Below, in pieces: positions 19,606 through 32,095 of a DNA stretch of 64,000 nucleotides. The notes beneath the pieces are model-generated. The model did no database searches and was not told the origin of the DNA. It was given only the letters and a program-made list of their open reading frames with translations. The stretch spans positions 24,732,526 through 24,796,525 of the forward strand of contig OX411543.1 in assembly GCA_948146395.1 (NCBI GenBank), read 5' to 3'. This stretch comes from Fragum whitleyi. Lineage: Eukaryota > Mollusca > Bivalvia > Cardiida > Cardiidae. Every line of letters starts with the position of its first letter. Within the stretch, counting starts at the first letter, position 1. Position numbers and translations under genes: made by a program.

Positions 19606-20045
19606 TACAGTTAGAAACAGCGTGAAATTGACAAGATAAATGATTTTGGAATGGTTTTGGAATGAAATTGAACGAGTGTGAGGAACGAGTTTAGAGTGAA
19701 ATTAAAGGAAGGCAATCCAATATAGCTATTTTGTTCAAGCTGAACAAAATTAACGATATGCACCTACCTTTTATAAAATATGCATAAAAATTCTATAAAT
19801 AGTTTCCTTTTTCTTCAAGAACCAATTAGATGCTTGTAATTTCAAGTATGTCAGTGAAATAACGAATTAATTCTTGCTTTATTCATTTTTAAGGTAGTTG
19901 TTGATCTTATCTTTTTTTTTTATCATTTTTAACGTTTTTGGATGCTTTGAGTGAATGTTTTGAATGAATGGATAGGGCGATGAATGACCGATTGAGAATG
20001 GTTTTGATTGAGATGAATGTCAATTTCACGTTGTAACTAACTGTA
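19606..20045 (+). mobile_element. CAGTTA-MITE copy 9
   Basis: It opens TACAGTTAGAAACAGCGTG and closes TTTCACGTTGTAACTAACTG then TA. The central palindrome is imperfect (AAAGGAAGGCAATCC). Confidence 0.88.
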
Positions 20046-20107
20046 ATGACCTTTTTGTTTTCATCACTTTAATGTTCCGTTTACAATTAAGTGAAACGCT
20101 GGTCCCG

Positions 20108-20186
20108 CCCATTGACCTCCGTCACTTGACCTCCGCCCATTGGCCTCCGTCCCTTGACATCCGCCCCATGACCTCCGTCATGACAC
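20108..20186 (+). repeat. 15-bp minisatellite
   Basis: About five tandem copies of a TTGACCTCCGYCCCA-like unit (TTGACCTCCGTCAC, TTGACCTCCGCCCA, TTGGCCTCCGTCCC, and so on). Each unit carries TGACCTC, the complement of the nuclear-receptor half-site AGGTCA, which may be coincidence. Confidence 0.75.
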
Positions 20187-21229
20187 ATCAAAATATTATT
20201 TTATTGCAATGTATATAGCGTATTTTTCGTAATAAACGCCCCCGGAAGCTATACACAACAAGGTCAGGGAGTTTTTATTTAGCAATTGTAAATATGATCT
20301 AGGATTAAAGAGACTTGTAATGGAGCTACAACAAAATATTTCTGAAAATGCTAACAAAAACGACTACGGCCAACCTACCCTTTAATTTTACACGAATTTT
20401 TCTAAACAATCATATAAATGATTTTTAGAGGAAATTCATCTCAAACCTTAGTAAAAAAAATGTAGGGGTTCTACTATTAGGGAGGGTGCTTTTATTAGGG
20501 GAAATAATATACATGAAATATGGCATGAAACAAACATACTGGAGGACGACCCCAAAGTCGTAAGCTGTAGTTACAACGTTTTAGTCGCACGTCCACGGAA
20601 ATATTTGTAACAAAATTGTGAAAAAATGACGGCGGTAGACAATCATCGCATTATTTTCTGACTACTTAAAGTAATCCAGTTTTATGTCAAAAACTTTTGG
20701 TTCGTATTTGCATTGTGTGTTTTTATGTTTACTCTTGTATTTAAATTGGCCTTTAAAATACGTGAATAATGGAAGACAAAAGCAATGCTTTATTATCGAT
20801 TGACAACGGAAAATAACAGGTGGAATTTCCCCTCCCATACAATATACCAAACGAAGAACGACGACAACCTAAACATTTCCAAAATAGTTCTTCAGTCAAT
20901 GAGCGATACCTCCTAACTTTATCTCGAACAATCTGCAGTTGCGATGTTTTGTTCATCCACTGTAGAATGACATTTTTACTACCTGGACATGCTACACTTA
21001 GAAAGTACTTAAAGGTGCAAATTGTGTGCGTTACATGTCATACTATTTATACTTTTTTCGACATATAACTTTAAAAATTGCCTTCCAGTATCTGATACGT
21101 TGTTCACAATTAATTTACCTATGGTATTTTTATAGCCTTGAAGTCCCTTCTCAAGAACGAGAGGTTCTTTTATATGTATTCTTTCATGCAAAAGGGGGGC
21201 TTCCGATAAGACCAAATTATCCGTTATTT
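20187..21229. other. Non-coding, no clear element
   Basis: Several short open frames on both strands (for example around 20820-21068) overlap each other and have no recognisable domain. I treat them as chance. Confidence 0.4.
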
Positions 21230-21395
21230 TCCGCTATTCTCAAAAAAAAATCCCTTCATCGTAAGAAAAATATTTATAAGGGATCACAGCCTTAAAGGAA
21301 ACATTGTTTATCATTAAATCTTATGGCGTTGGAACCCAGAAGTTCAACTCAATGGTGCGAACATCAAAGTATTAAGCAAGAATTATGAGACAATC
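21230..21395. mobile_element. R8-family remnant
   Basis: The words AAATCCCTTCATCGTAAG, AATATTTATAAGGGATCACA and ATCATTAAATCTTATGGCGT match the interior of the R8 copies at 36303 and 42735. The ends and the palindrome are eroded. Confidence 0.4.
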
Positions 21396-21396
21396 T

Positions 21397-21662
21397 ATAT
21401 GTGACCCGTCACGCAAAAAGGGACCATCCGGTAAGTGCGTAAGGTGTCAACCCTAGTCATACTGCGCGAACTGCGCAGACTGACTAGGGTCGAAACTTTT
21501 TTGCACACGGGCCATTTTCTGAATCTGCAATGATCATTCTTCATTTCTGACCAAGAATTTTTGACATAAGACCACTAGTTGATCTCTATTTGAACAAATT
21601 TCCTTTTCACAATAATTACTTACGAATTCCGAGGTGGTCCCTTTTCGCGTGACGGGTATATA
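21397..21662. mobile_element. ACCCGTCACGC-ended MITE (R5 family)
   Basis: It opens ATATGTGACCCGTCACGC and closes CTTTTCGCGTGACGGGTATA. The inverted ends continue through AAAAAGGGACCATCCGG against GAGGTGGTCCC. The orientation of the interior is opposite to the copy at 12584 (the CTGCGCAGACTGACTAGG block is near the left end). Confidence 0.85.
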
Positions 21663-22377
21663 TATATGAATGAAAAAAAAGTTAGACTTCACTTGCCTAT
21701 AATGATGATATTTGATTTAATTTTCAGCTATACAAACATGTTTCGGCTATCGCCTCATCAGTGTTAACGTCGTATAACGTCGTTGTTAATGGATAACATA
21801 CATAATTAATCATGTAATTGTATTATAGTCTAATTGCGGTATTCGAAAACGCGGGAAAATGTGGTATAGCCAGGAAAAGGGGTGGACTGAACTAAATTTA
21901 ACAAACGTGAGATAACGGTACTAAATTACCAATGAAATCATATATATACTGATAGAGTAAAGAAACTCACCACGAAAAACACTTTTTTCTTTCTATCGAT
22001 ATTCTGTGCCTTTTGTCGTTTCAACATTAGTATCTTCATGATGAAGTCGGTTTCGAAAGATTGTTACTTTTACGCTATGACAAATGACGTTAACAGATGT
22101 AATTCAAAGGATGGTAGAAAAACAGTAGTTTTGCGTTTCTTTGATCTTTCAGTATAGTTAGAGACCGTGACAGTGAAAAATTTGTGGGTCCCAGTTTATC
22201 GAAATAAACTCGTCGAAAGTCTGTTTATAAACATTCAGATTGCATGGTTTACCTATAAATGGACTTTCCCTTAAGCGGTGGTCCCTTAAGTCAACGCTTT
22301 ATACACATTTTACTCTATTTTAGCGGTAAAATGATTTTTTCCACAATAACTAAATGGGGCGGCTTTTCATTCCAATA
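21663..22377. other. Non-coding, no clear element
   Basis: Near 22255-22310 there are words resembling R8 ends (CCCTTAAGCGGTGGTCCC). Otherwise nothing identified. Confidence 0.4.
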
Positions 22378-24290
22378 GTCCTTTGGCCTGGAGGGATCAC
22401 CATGCACACCCCTAAGGGCTCTCCGAGAGTGGTATTAAAATGTTCATGGGACCTCCCTGAGTGAGAATCAAGAAGTTAACAGATGGTAAAGTTAACAACA
22501 TCGTGAAATTGACAAGGTGAATGATTTTGGAACAAGTAAGGAATGAAATTGATTGAGTGTGTGGAGCCAGTTTTGAGTGAATTCAATGGGAGTTAATCCT
22601 ATATCGAAAATTTTGTTCAGGATGAACAAAATTTGCGATAATGATTACCTCCCTTTAATAAAAAAATTCAAACAAGTTTTATACATAGCTTCCTATTTCT
22701 TCAAGAACCTATAAGACGTTTGTAATTTGAATTATGTCAGTGAAATCGCGATTTTTATCTATCAAAATTTGCGTTGAATGACCTTGTTGATTCTATATTT
22801 TTCAATGGGTTTGAGCGTTTTTGAATGGTATGAGTGAGTGTTTGGAATGAATGATTGGAGCGCTGAGTGAGCGATTTAGAATGCTTTTGAATGAAGTGAA
22901 TGTCAATTTCACGATGTAACTAACTGTAATTTGGGTCTCGACTGCCATTCCGAGTGGTTTTCTAGATGGCAGCCAAGAATAAATTCATTCAACCTTTGGT
23001 ACACTATAAAGGAATTTTTTCATTTTGAATATATTTTGAGAGTCTTAAACATGTATATTTAGAGTTCTTGTAAAACCCTCTATTACTTAAAATGATTTTA
23101 AAGATTCCAGCTTCCAAAATAGGAGATGGCAGCCAGTTCTAGATAAGAATTTTGCCATTTTTTTAGATGAATTCCATGAGATAAAAGTGTTCACCAGCTA
23201 CAACACCATAGATCATATTGCAAAGTGCTGTGATATTGTTGATATAACCTTCCTGAGTTCAAATCAAGTTGTTAACAGTTGATATTTTGGGTCCTGACTG
23301 CATTTCTAGGTGTTTGTCTAAATGGCAGCCACTAAAAATACAAGTTAAAAGGAGACACTTTAGGGGAAGTACTTGATTTATAAATCATATTTAAGGACCA
23401 AAATGTTCGCGTTTTACGTTCTTGGTACAATATCTATTAGTTAATGTTAATAAAAATCCTATATTAGAGATGGCGGCCAGTTTAGGATAGGAACTTTGTT
23501 ATTTTTGTTGCAATCTGTGAAAGACGAGGGGTCACCATGTGTTTTGCCAAACAATCGCCTCTGATTGTATTACGAAATTGTTAATTCAACATTCCCAAAG
23601 TGGAATCAAGTTGTTTACAGTAGTTTTTTGGGTCCCGACAGGCTTTTTGGGGTGTTTTTCTAAATGACAGCCAAAGCAAATACAAGTAAATAAATTGGAA
23701 CAACTTGCGTATGAGCAACCTTCGTTTTTAATAATCTTAAATGACTAAAACCATAAATATTTAGTGTTCTTGCTACATGCTGAAAAAGCTAATTTCTTTT
23801 GAAGATCAAACATTCTGAATGGTAGATGGCAGCCAGTTTTAAATACGAAATTTGCCTGTTTTTTGTCAGTCCATCATCATAATAAAAGCCATCTCTGATA
23901 GGACAAGGGAAAAGTTAACCGATATTACTTAGTAATAATAGAAAAGTGTCAATCAATATTTTTTGTGTTCCGACTGCCTTTACGGATGTTTTTCTAGATG
24001 GCAGCCAAGAAAATGTAAAGATTACATAAGAATCCCATTGCAAACATTTGTCTTTTTTTTAAATTTTATTTTCAGGACGATATCAGTTTAGCGTATCTCT
24101 TTTTATATTTTCAATTTAGTGTCTAATCTAAAAACCAAACATACTGAAATGAAGATGGCAGCCAATTCTAAACACGTAATTTTGCTTAAATAACCGTCAT
24201 AGTCTCTGAAACTAGTTTGGTGGGCAAGTCACTCCTGAGGAAGAGGGGGATGTATCAAGTAGTTCACCAAATATCCCTGGTTATTATTAT
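22378..24290 (+). repeat. Left arm of a large inverted pair: tandem array of GGCAGCCAT-cored units
   Basis: The core GATGGCAGCCA (with variants) recurs at about 22968, 23125, 23322, 23468, 23662, 23825, 23996 and 24154. The spacing alternates roughly 150-200 bp, so the unit is a dimer of about 345 bp repeated four times with strong divergence. Each dimer also holds a GACTGCC..TTTTTCTA segment before the odd cores. The left boundary sequence (CACCCCTAAGGGCTCTCC, GGGACCTCCCTGAGTGAGAA) reappears inverted at about 28580-28650. A MITE copy is inserted at 22487-22928. There is no long ORF. Confidence 0.75.
22487..22928 (+). mobile_element. CAGTTA-MITE copy 10
   Basis: It opens TAAAGTTAACAACATCGTG and closes TTTCACGATGTAACTAACTG then TA, with the palindrome at the centre. 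It lies inside the left array arm. The corresponding place in the right arm (about 28564) lacks it, so it arrived after the arms formed. Confidence 0.9.
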
Positions 24291-24647
24291 TTTATTGTTT
24301 TACCGCCATGATGGCGAGCATAACATTTACAAAGTACAAACATTGAAAGAACACGAAAAGTGACAATTTGACAAACAAGACAAACATACATTGTAGTGAG
24401 AAAAATAAAATATACATTATATATACAGGTCTCTCTTTGCTATGTAATTGGTCTAATAAGCGATAAAAAAAGAAAAGTTCAATCTCTTTCCATGAAATTA
24501 GTTAAATATTCTCACAAATCAAAAGAGAAGTATCAAATGAAGTATTGGTGACAATGAATGAAATTTGCATTCTAAAAAAATTCAGTGTTGAATTATGCTT
24601 TTGTTTAGTGATAGAGAGGCTATATCATACTAAATATTACTTACAGA
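24291..24647. other. Non-coding spacer
   Basis: It includes a small palindrome CCGCCATGATGGCG near 24302. Nothing else recognised. Confidence 0.4.
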
Positions 24648-25095
24648 TACAGTTATGAACATCGTGAAGTTGACAAAGTGAATGATTTTTGAACGATTTT
24701 GGAATGAAATTGAATGAGTGTGTGGAGTGAGTTTTGAGTGAAATTACAGGGTGATAATCCAATTTCGCCAATTTTGTAAAGGATTAACAAAATGAGCTAC
24801 ATTTATTAACTCCCTCTACTAAAATATCCATACAAGTATGTACTATGAATGGCTTCCTATTTCTTCGAGAACCTATCAATCGAGCATAATTTCAATAATT
24901 TAATTGAAATTGCGATTTTTCACTAGCTATATTTCATGTTGAATGTAGATGGTGATCTTCTCATTTTTTAATGATTTTGGAGCGTTTTTGAATGGTGTGA
25001 GTGAATGCTAGGAATGAATGATTGGAAAGTTGAGCGAGTGATTATGAACTGTTTTGATTGAGATGAATGTCAATTTCACGATGCTACTAACTGTA
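24648..25095 (+). mobile_element. CAGTTA-MITE copy 11
   Basis: It opens TACAGTTATGAACATCGTG and closes TTTCACGATGCTACTAACTG then TA. The central palindrome has decayed (CAGGGTGATAATCC..TTAACTCCCTC). Confidence 0.88.
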
Positions 25096-25411
25096 GCACG
25101 AAACACCGCCCTTGCAACGAAAACGAAATGCAAGGGGAGAGAGTGCTAAAGAAAGGCTTAAATTGGACTTACAGATCTCATAATCGCGGTTTTAGACCGT
25201 GGCCATGAGAGCTTAAAGTCCATGAATATAATGTTAATAATATTAAGTGGTGTTAGACAAATAAGGAAAAGGTGCATAAATAGATATATCGCAAATATAT
25301 CCTGCACAAATGCATACACATACAAGTACAAATACATATAGAACCCATAGGTATACGGAAAACCCATACCCATATACAGAATCATTAATTGGTTTTAACA
25401 AGAATATATTA
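25096..25411. other. AT-rich non-coding with low-complexity ATACA stretch
   Basis: 25290-25380 is rich in CATACACATACAAGTACA-like words. The overlapping minus-strand short frames are Tyr/Phe-rich artefacts of it. Confidence 0.45.
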
Positions 25412-25940
25412 AGTAAAGTTAAGAACACCGTGCATTAGACAAGCAGAATGCTATTAGATTGATTTTTGAATGAGATTGAATGAACGAGAGGAGCGAGCTT
25501 TGAATGAAATGAAATTCGTCTTTTTTGTAAAAATATTTTTATGTTTACATGTATCTGTCGAACATGGATATATATTAGTATCATTTTCTCCATCTGTCAG
25601 TCCGTGTGTTTATACATGTTAGTTAATTTCTTGTTTCGGTAAAGAACATCATGAAATTGATAAGGGTTAGTAGCATAAGCGACTTTTGAATGAGTTGATT
25701 TCAAAGGACCAATCAGAAGCTTCCAAATCTACTCTAGCTAATGGAATTATTAAATGATTGGAATTTTTTTAATGATTTCCGATTGGTTTTGGTCAATTGT
25801 ATGCTGTTTGAATTATTTTAGGGCCTTTTGAGTTAGTGTTTCGAAAATGCCATTAATGGAAGGCTGAGACGGCAGAGTAAATGATTTAGAATGGTTTTGA
25901 CTATACTTAATGTCAAGTAAACAGTGTTTTTTGACCGCAA
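25412..25940 (+). mobile_element. CAGTTA-MITE copy 12, fragmented
   Basis: The piece at 25412-25518 matches the family start (AAGTTAAGAACACCGTG..GAGCGAGCTTTGAATG). A second piece at about 25640-25920 matches a degenerate start and end (AAGAACATCATGAAATTGA; GATTTAGAATGGTTTTGACT). They could be one broken element or two. Confidence 0.45.
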
Positions 25941-26540
25941 AACATTTCCTTAATGAAAATTTCACAGAATATGACAAAACTCATTTTGTTCATGATTGCT
26001 GGAAAAATGCCGAGTAACAGAAAAAAGAGGATTGGTGTTAAATTTCTTGTCAACACATTCGTCTTGCATTTAAGGATGTGTTTGCATGAAAATTACACAG
26101 AATGTTCATCATCATATCAACTCCGTTAGATGACATCATTCCAAATCACAAAAAAGCTGCATTTTTATCTGTTGTCTTGTAAACGTTACTCTTTCTACAT
26201 CAATGTATGGATTTCATCAAACTATTGATGGAATTTAAAGAAGGTTTCACATAATGTTCCTGATCATGAGACAATCATAGCACATTATTGTCGATGCTAT
26301 ATAGTCACTGTCTTTAAGGGTGTTTTTTGATGACTTCATGATACTAGTATACTTCATGATATGAATATGAGCATATATTCAACGTTTGTCTATATATAAT
26401 GCTGCGTCACAAAAAAGAAGTCATTCGTTCTAAGAATGTTTAAGCGAGGCGTTTATTTTGTCAAACAGGATTCATGCTTTTATTTAAAACAAATAAATCC
26501 AGATTAACATTTCCATACAATAATAAAGATATATTTTGGA
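25941..26540. other. AT-rich non-coding
   Basis: Nothing identified. Confidence 0.4.
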
Positions 26541-28690
26541 ATTATTCGATATAGGAAAACTTCCATATGGTCAAATGGCGGCCAAGTTTTTGAAAAATTA
26601 AATAAATAAATGCGAGGTAAAACGTTCTAAATAAATTCATACACGAATTTCTAAATGTATCAGCTACGTAGGGATTAGACTGGTTGCCGTCTCTTAAATA
26701 GAGGTTTGTAATTGAAAATATATTCAACAAAGTCATGTCTAGATTCTCAAAGCCTGATTTAAGACCTATATCTTTGAAGAGAAGTTAAACCATTTTAGGA
26801 TCTGAAGGGTGCAGTTTGGTAATCTACCTTGTTGCAAAAAGTTCTAAAAACAGGGCCTGAATCCCACGCTACGTAGGGATAAGCGTTGCTGCGCCCTTCA
26901 AGAGGAATATGAATAAAATGATTTAAGCAAATTTAAGATATTGAATGAGCAAAATTGATGGATTTGTTTCGGATTCTTTTACATTTATATAATTTGGTGG
27001 ACAGTTTCGGTCGCCATTTGAAAGTATTCCTACAACAAACTAAACAAATATGGAATATTCGTATTGATATCTGGCTGCCATCTCGCTTTGAGAATTTCGG
27101 GAACATCAAATTAGCCCTAGATAACCAAGAAGAACATTTAGAAAATTCAAGTAGTTTTCCCTTTAAGTTTGAAAATGTTTATTAGCAGGTGAAACCAAAG
27201 ATACCGAATATAATTACCAAAATACTTGATTCTATCTCGGAGGGGCTTTTGAACAATTTATTTGATAAATTGTTGCAAACATCCCCCACACCCCCAGCCG
27301 AATGAAATTTATGTTTAATATTCAGTATTTTGGGATTTCAATTTCGACATAAACTGATAGAACGGAAGCTTAAACGCTAAATATAGGTGTCTGGTCCTTA
27401 GAATGAGTTTAAATGTGAAGCAATGTTTGCATACGGATTGCAATGTAATTTAAGCATCTTCTTGGCTGCCATCTAGTAAAAATCCGTAAAGGCAGTCAGA
27501 ACACACAATATCGATTTAAAAAATTTTGGATTCTCACTCAGTGAGGTCGGTTAAACATCCCTTTGCACTCTCAGAAGGGGTTTTTAGGATAGTTCATCTC
27601 CTCTTGTCTTATGATTGGCAAATTTCGTATTCAAAACTGGCTGCCATCTACCATTCGGGATTTTTGATCTTCAAATAGACTTTAGTTTTTGGGTTTTTTT
27701 CATTTTGTAGCTAGAAAACACAATATATATATGTTTTTGGTCCTTAAAGATCAAAAATGAAGGTTGCTCGTATACAAGTTGTTCCAATTTATTTACTTGT
27801 ATTTGCATTGGCTGCCTTTAAGACCCCCTCAAAGGCTGTCGGAACCCAATATATCAACAATAGCAACTTGATTCAACCTTGGGAATTTTGCATTAACAAT
27901 TTCATTGCACTATCAGAGAGGATTGTTTGGCAAAGTACATGTTGATCCCTCAGCTTTCATAAAATGCAACAGAAAATAGCAAAATTTCTGTCTTAAACTG
28001 GCTGCCATCTCTCAAAAAGGATGTTTAGATATCCAAATTATCTTTAACTAATCAATATCGTTCCGAGAACGTAAAATATACATGTTTTGGTCTTTAAATA
28101 TGATTTAAAATCAAAGGGTACCTATATAATGCCTCCTGGTTGATTAATATGTTAATTGGCTGCCATTTAGAAAAACATCAAGAAAGGCCGGCGGGACTCT
28201 AAGTATTGAATGTTAATAACTTGAGATGAGCTCGGGAAGGTTATTTCAACAATATCATAGCACTTTGCAATATGATCTAAGGTGAAGTACATGGTAAACA
28301 CTTTTATCTCACGAAATTCATATAAAAAATAGCAAATTACTTATCTAGAATCGGCTGCCATCTCCTATTTTGGAAGTTGGAATCTTTAAAGTCCTTTTTA
28401 GTAATAAAGTGTTATACCAGAACGCTAAATAAACATGTTTTAGACTCTCAAAAAATATTTAAAATGAAAAAAAATCTCTTTATAGTGTACCAAAAGTATA
28501 ATGAATTTATTCTTGGCTGCCATCTAGAAAACCACTCGGAATGGCAGTCGGGACCCAAATTACCACCTGTTAACATCTTGATTCTCACTCAGGGAGGTCC
28601 CATGAACATTTTAATACCACTCTTGGAGAGCCCTAAGGGGGTGCACGGCGACCCCTCCTGGCCCACGGACTACAAGGAGCGTGGTCTGTT
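26541..28690 (-). repeat. Right arm of the large inverted pair: GGCTGCCATCT array
   Basis: The core GGCTGCCATCT (the complement of the left-arm core) occurs at about 27071, 27461, 27640, 27998, 28352 and 28512, with variants near 27011, 27808 and 28158. One ATGGCGGCCA in the left-arm orientation is near 26573. 28545-28660 is the mirror of 22930 and 22378-22470 without the intervening MITE. The arms are about 2 kb each with a spacer of about 2.3 kb. There is no long ORF. Confidence 0.72.
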
Positions 28691-29520
28691 GTCCGTAATC
28701 TGGTGATTTCCCCTTTTTCTTTGATCAGTACATTTAGACAGTTACCTTGTTGTCTTTTCTTTTCTCTTAAGGCAAAACGAGATCTACCCAACTGTAATCA
28801 AGCAAGACGCGATTTACCCAACCCAAGCGGTTGTGACAGAGTCGCCAAAACGTTGCAATTCTAGATTGGTCATTGCCGATGAGTCCGTTGCCTAATGTTG
28901 ATATGCAAGACATTGGGATCGGAGGGTGTCAGGCTCAAACCCACTAATTCCATCGGAATTTTGGCACCAATCGGGACATTTATGAAATAAATAAATAACA
29001 ACACGACAACACAATTACAACAACGTCAAATAATATTTAATTTAGACTGTTTTACATTATTTCAATAGAATTTTAGTCGAGATGGAAAATGTCTGCAAAA
29101 ACTATGCTATAATGAATTCATTTGCGCTGTACAGCTTTGATCTAGATAAAAAAGCAAATAACAACAACATCATCTCATGTACATTTCTTTTTTTAATATT
29201 AATCATGAATCATAAAGGCTTTTTTATTTAAGTAGTGATTTTATCATGAAACTTACTCCTTTTGCTTCACGTTTCTGTGTTCGCTGCCATCATTTAGTTG
29301 TATGAAAAACCTACTCATTTACAGGATCGACAAAATATAACTTATTTGAAGGCAAAGACATACAAAGTAAATACAGCATTGGAAATGGCAAAATTCGATT
29401 ATTTACCAGTTTTGCCATTTTCGACGCTGTATTTCTGAATCTTTCTGAATGTTGAGTTTTGTTGGTCATGTAAATGAGTCACAACGGGTCACAATTTAGT
29501 TTATCGTAGATTCCTCCTAA
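28691..29520. other. Non-coding, with a possible SINE remnant
   Basis: 28800-28990 has a weak tRNA-like word (GGGTGTCAGGCTCAAACCCA) followed by ACCAATCGGGACATTTATGA and AAATAAATAAATAA, reminiscent of a SINE with a simple tail. A short hairpin occurs at 29375-29425 (GGAAATGGCAAAATTC/TTTTGCCATTTTCGACG). Confidence 0.35.
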
Positions 29521-29524
29521 TTTT

Positions 29525-29707
29525 CGATTGCGACGGAAGCTTTAGCTTAAAGAGTCGCCCTCGAACAACCAATCCTGATGTTTTCACGTCCCTGAGAGAG
29601 AGGGAAGTGTTTTGCCCATTAACACACCCCGACGACAGTGGCGGTTGAACTACGGACCTCCGGGTAACGAATCGAATCGAGCGACTATACCACTAGGCCA
29701 CCGCAGC
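29525..29707 (-). mobile_element. tRNA-headed SINE (family B), copy 1
   Basis: On the minus strand the head reads GGTGGCCTAGTGGTATAGTC, then CCGGAGGTCCGTAGTTCAAC, giving A and B box-like words. The body carries ACGTCCCTGAGAGAGAGGG and CTGATGTTTTCACG on the plus strand. The same body and head recur at 45845-46078, and a diverged relative at 39860-40105. Confidence 0.65.
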
Positions 29708-30102
29708 AGTCATTGTTACACAAACAAGACAGGAAGTACAGTCATTATTTATATTCATTTTGTGGTTTGAAAACAAATTGATAATTGATTGTTTGATTCC
29801 CATGCAACAGGTCCATGCGCGATCGTTTTTATTCATAATTGAAAGCAGTGGGTCTGTTCTTAGACTGTACGGTCTCGCGCAGCTTTGTGTTAGTTTTAAT
29901 TGGCCATGAACAACCAAGAAAGGTTAAATTTTATATGCAACTGTTGTATATATTGCCCTATTGATACAATGTACTATTGCAGGGACAATATGAAATTTGG
30001 CCCATAACTTGCAAGGGATTTGTCCCTAAACACTTGAAAATCAGGAGGTCCTTTTGACCCTTTACATAATCAGTATCCCTTATTAATAACGCTACAGATT
30101 AA
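29708..30102. other. Non-coding
   Basis: Nothing identified. Confidence 0.4.
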
Positions 30103-30262
30103 GGTAGTGGGCACGTAATAGGTTCGCAATTTCTCGGAAGTTATGAACTTTAACAGTGTTAACCTAGGTTTTCTAATGATTTTCATAAGGAAACCACGGT
30201 TAACATTCTGAAATAACATGTGGTCCGAAATGTTGCTGAACTATTACGGGTCAACAACCTTA
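30103..30262. mobile_element. Hairpin MITE (R9), copy 1
   Basis: The ends TTAAGGTAGTGGGCACGTAA and TTACGGGTCAACAACCTTAA are inverted; the inner arms CAGTGTTAACCTAGG and CCACGGTTAACATTCTG also pair. Copy 2 at 34118-34282 is cleaner. Confidence 0.7.
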
Positions 30263-30354
30263 ATGTAATGGAATAGATTTGATTTTCCCAAATATCTGTC
30301 CTTGTCTTCTATAACGAACAGCTATCAGAGATATATTTGCCTAACATGTACGCA

Positions 30355-30766
30355 AACAGTTGGAAACATCGTGAAATTGACAAGATGAATGAATTTAGAA
30401 TGATTAAGGAATGACATGGGTTGAGTGTGTGGAGCGAGTTTTGAATGAAATTAAAGGGAGGTAAACTAATATGGCTAATTTTGTTCAAGATAAAATTAGC
30501 TATGTTTATTACCTCCCTTTAACAAAATATACTTAATTTTCATTTATGTGTCTCCATGGACCAATTAGACACTTTAAAATCCACACAAGCTAATAATATC
30601 GTAGGATAAAATGTTGAATGTCTTGGTTCATTTCCAAGTGTTTTTAAAGATTTTTGAACATTTGCGATCGATTTTAGTGAGTCTTTGGAGTGAATGAATG
30701 AAGCGTTGAGTGAGCGGTTTAGAATGCTTTTGATCGGAATGATTGTCAATTTCAAAGTAACACTGA
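30355..30766 (+). mobile_element. CAGTTA-MITE copy 13
   Basis: It opens ACAGTTGGAAACATCGTG and closes ATTGTCAATTTCAAAGTAAC. The palindrome at 30458-30522 is nearly perfect but shortened (GGGAGGTAAACTAATATGGC). Confidence 0.85.
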
Positions 30767-31460
30767 TCTTTATAGGAAAACATCATTGATTTCTGGTCCG
30801 GATCCTACCCGGGCGTAGACTGGTCCAACGGTCAACTATCAAAATAGTAAATATTTGGATCAGTTTTCAACTGGTATAGTTCCGCAAGTTTATGTGAGTA
30901 TCGAGAAACCGTTATTGCCTATCATTTTCAATGTAAAATTGATCTTTGACGCCTCACTCTAAATTGTACAACTATAGCTCGCTGTCTGAGAGGTACTCTG
31001 GTGAAGCGGACAACAATACCCGCACGAGGCAATAAATAATTTAGCCCATTTATACGACACATTATATAAATGTAAAAATCTAGAATCTATATTATATCCT
31101 ACAACTCGAATAGATCATATCGAATTATAACACAATCATGTAATGTCCAGTAAAAATAATGAAATTTAAATTTTAGTGTCAAAAGTCACCGCCTGATCAA
31201 ATAAATCAACCTATACCATTTTCTAATTTAAAAAAAAAACGACGACCGTCATTTTATATTTGAACCAATTAAGAACTCAACTTGCTGAAAAGTTTGCCAA
31301 ATAATGCATTGAATATTCTTTGTCTTTAGAGCCTATTCACTGGCCTTCACATGTTACGTAACGTGAAGCGAGTAGTATTTCAAGACGGAATTTCCTGAAA
31401 TCTGATAGTCGCATAGTTCTTATTTTGACTACCTGTGAATATTTTTCATTGGCACATGGT
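30767..31460. other. AT-rich non-coding
   Basis: Nothing identified. Confidence 0.4.
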
Positions 31461-31900
31461 CTAGTTAATAATATCGTGAAATGGACATTCATCTTATCAT
31501 AAAACCACTCTGAATCTCTCACCCATCGCTCCATTCATTCTATCCAAAACACTCACTCAAACTATTCAAAAACGCTAAAATGTTTTTCAAGATCAACAAC
31601 AACATTCAAAAAGAAATTAAGTAGAAATAAGTCTAAATTCTACTGTCATCATTAAAAATAGCGTGTGTGTGATTTGTTCATGAAAAAATGGGAAGCTATT
31701 TATAGTAGAAATTCCATTCATATTTCATTAAAGGGAGGTAATGAATATCGCCAATTTTATTCATTCTGAACATAATTAGCGATGTTGGATAACTCCCTCT
31801 TAAATTTCACACCAAATTCGATCCTCTCACTCGTAAAATGTCATTCCGAAATCATTCCAAAATAACTCACCTTGTCAATTTTACGATGTTGTTAACTGTA
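31461..31900 (-). mobile_element. CAGTTA-MITE copy 14
   Basis: It opens CTAGTTAATAATATCGTGAA and closes TTTACGATGTTGTTAACTG then TA. The palindrome GGGAGGTAATGAATATCGCC..ATAACTCCCTC is at the centre. Confidence 0.85.
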
Positions 31901-32095
31901 CATATAGCATGGTATAGATAGATTTTGTGCAATGAGTCGTGAATTCTACTTTAAACCGTTCGATTCCCGTGCAATGTATTCGATAATGGTATTATAACAG
32001 AGTTAAATAACTCATTAAAAGTCAACCATTTATAGGTAGGTTTTGCGCGGTGAGCCGTGAAATCAACTTTTACCGTTAGAATCTCGTGTCTTTTG

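Noticed and set aside
22378..28690. CRISPR-like array because of regularly spaced GGCAGCCAT cores
   Set aside because: Core length and spacing vary, spacers are related to each other, and the genome is animal.
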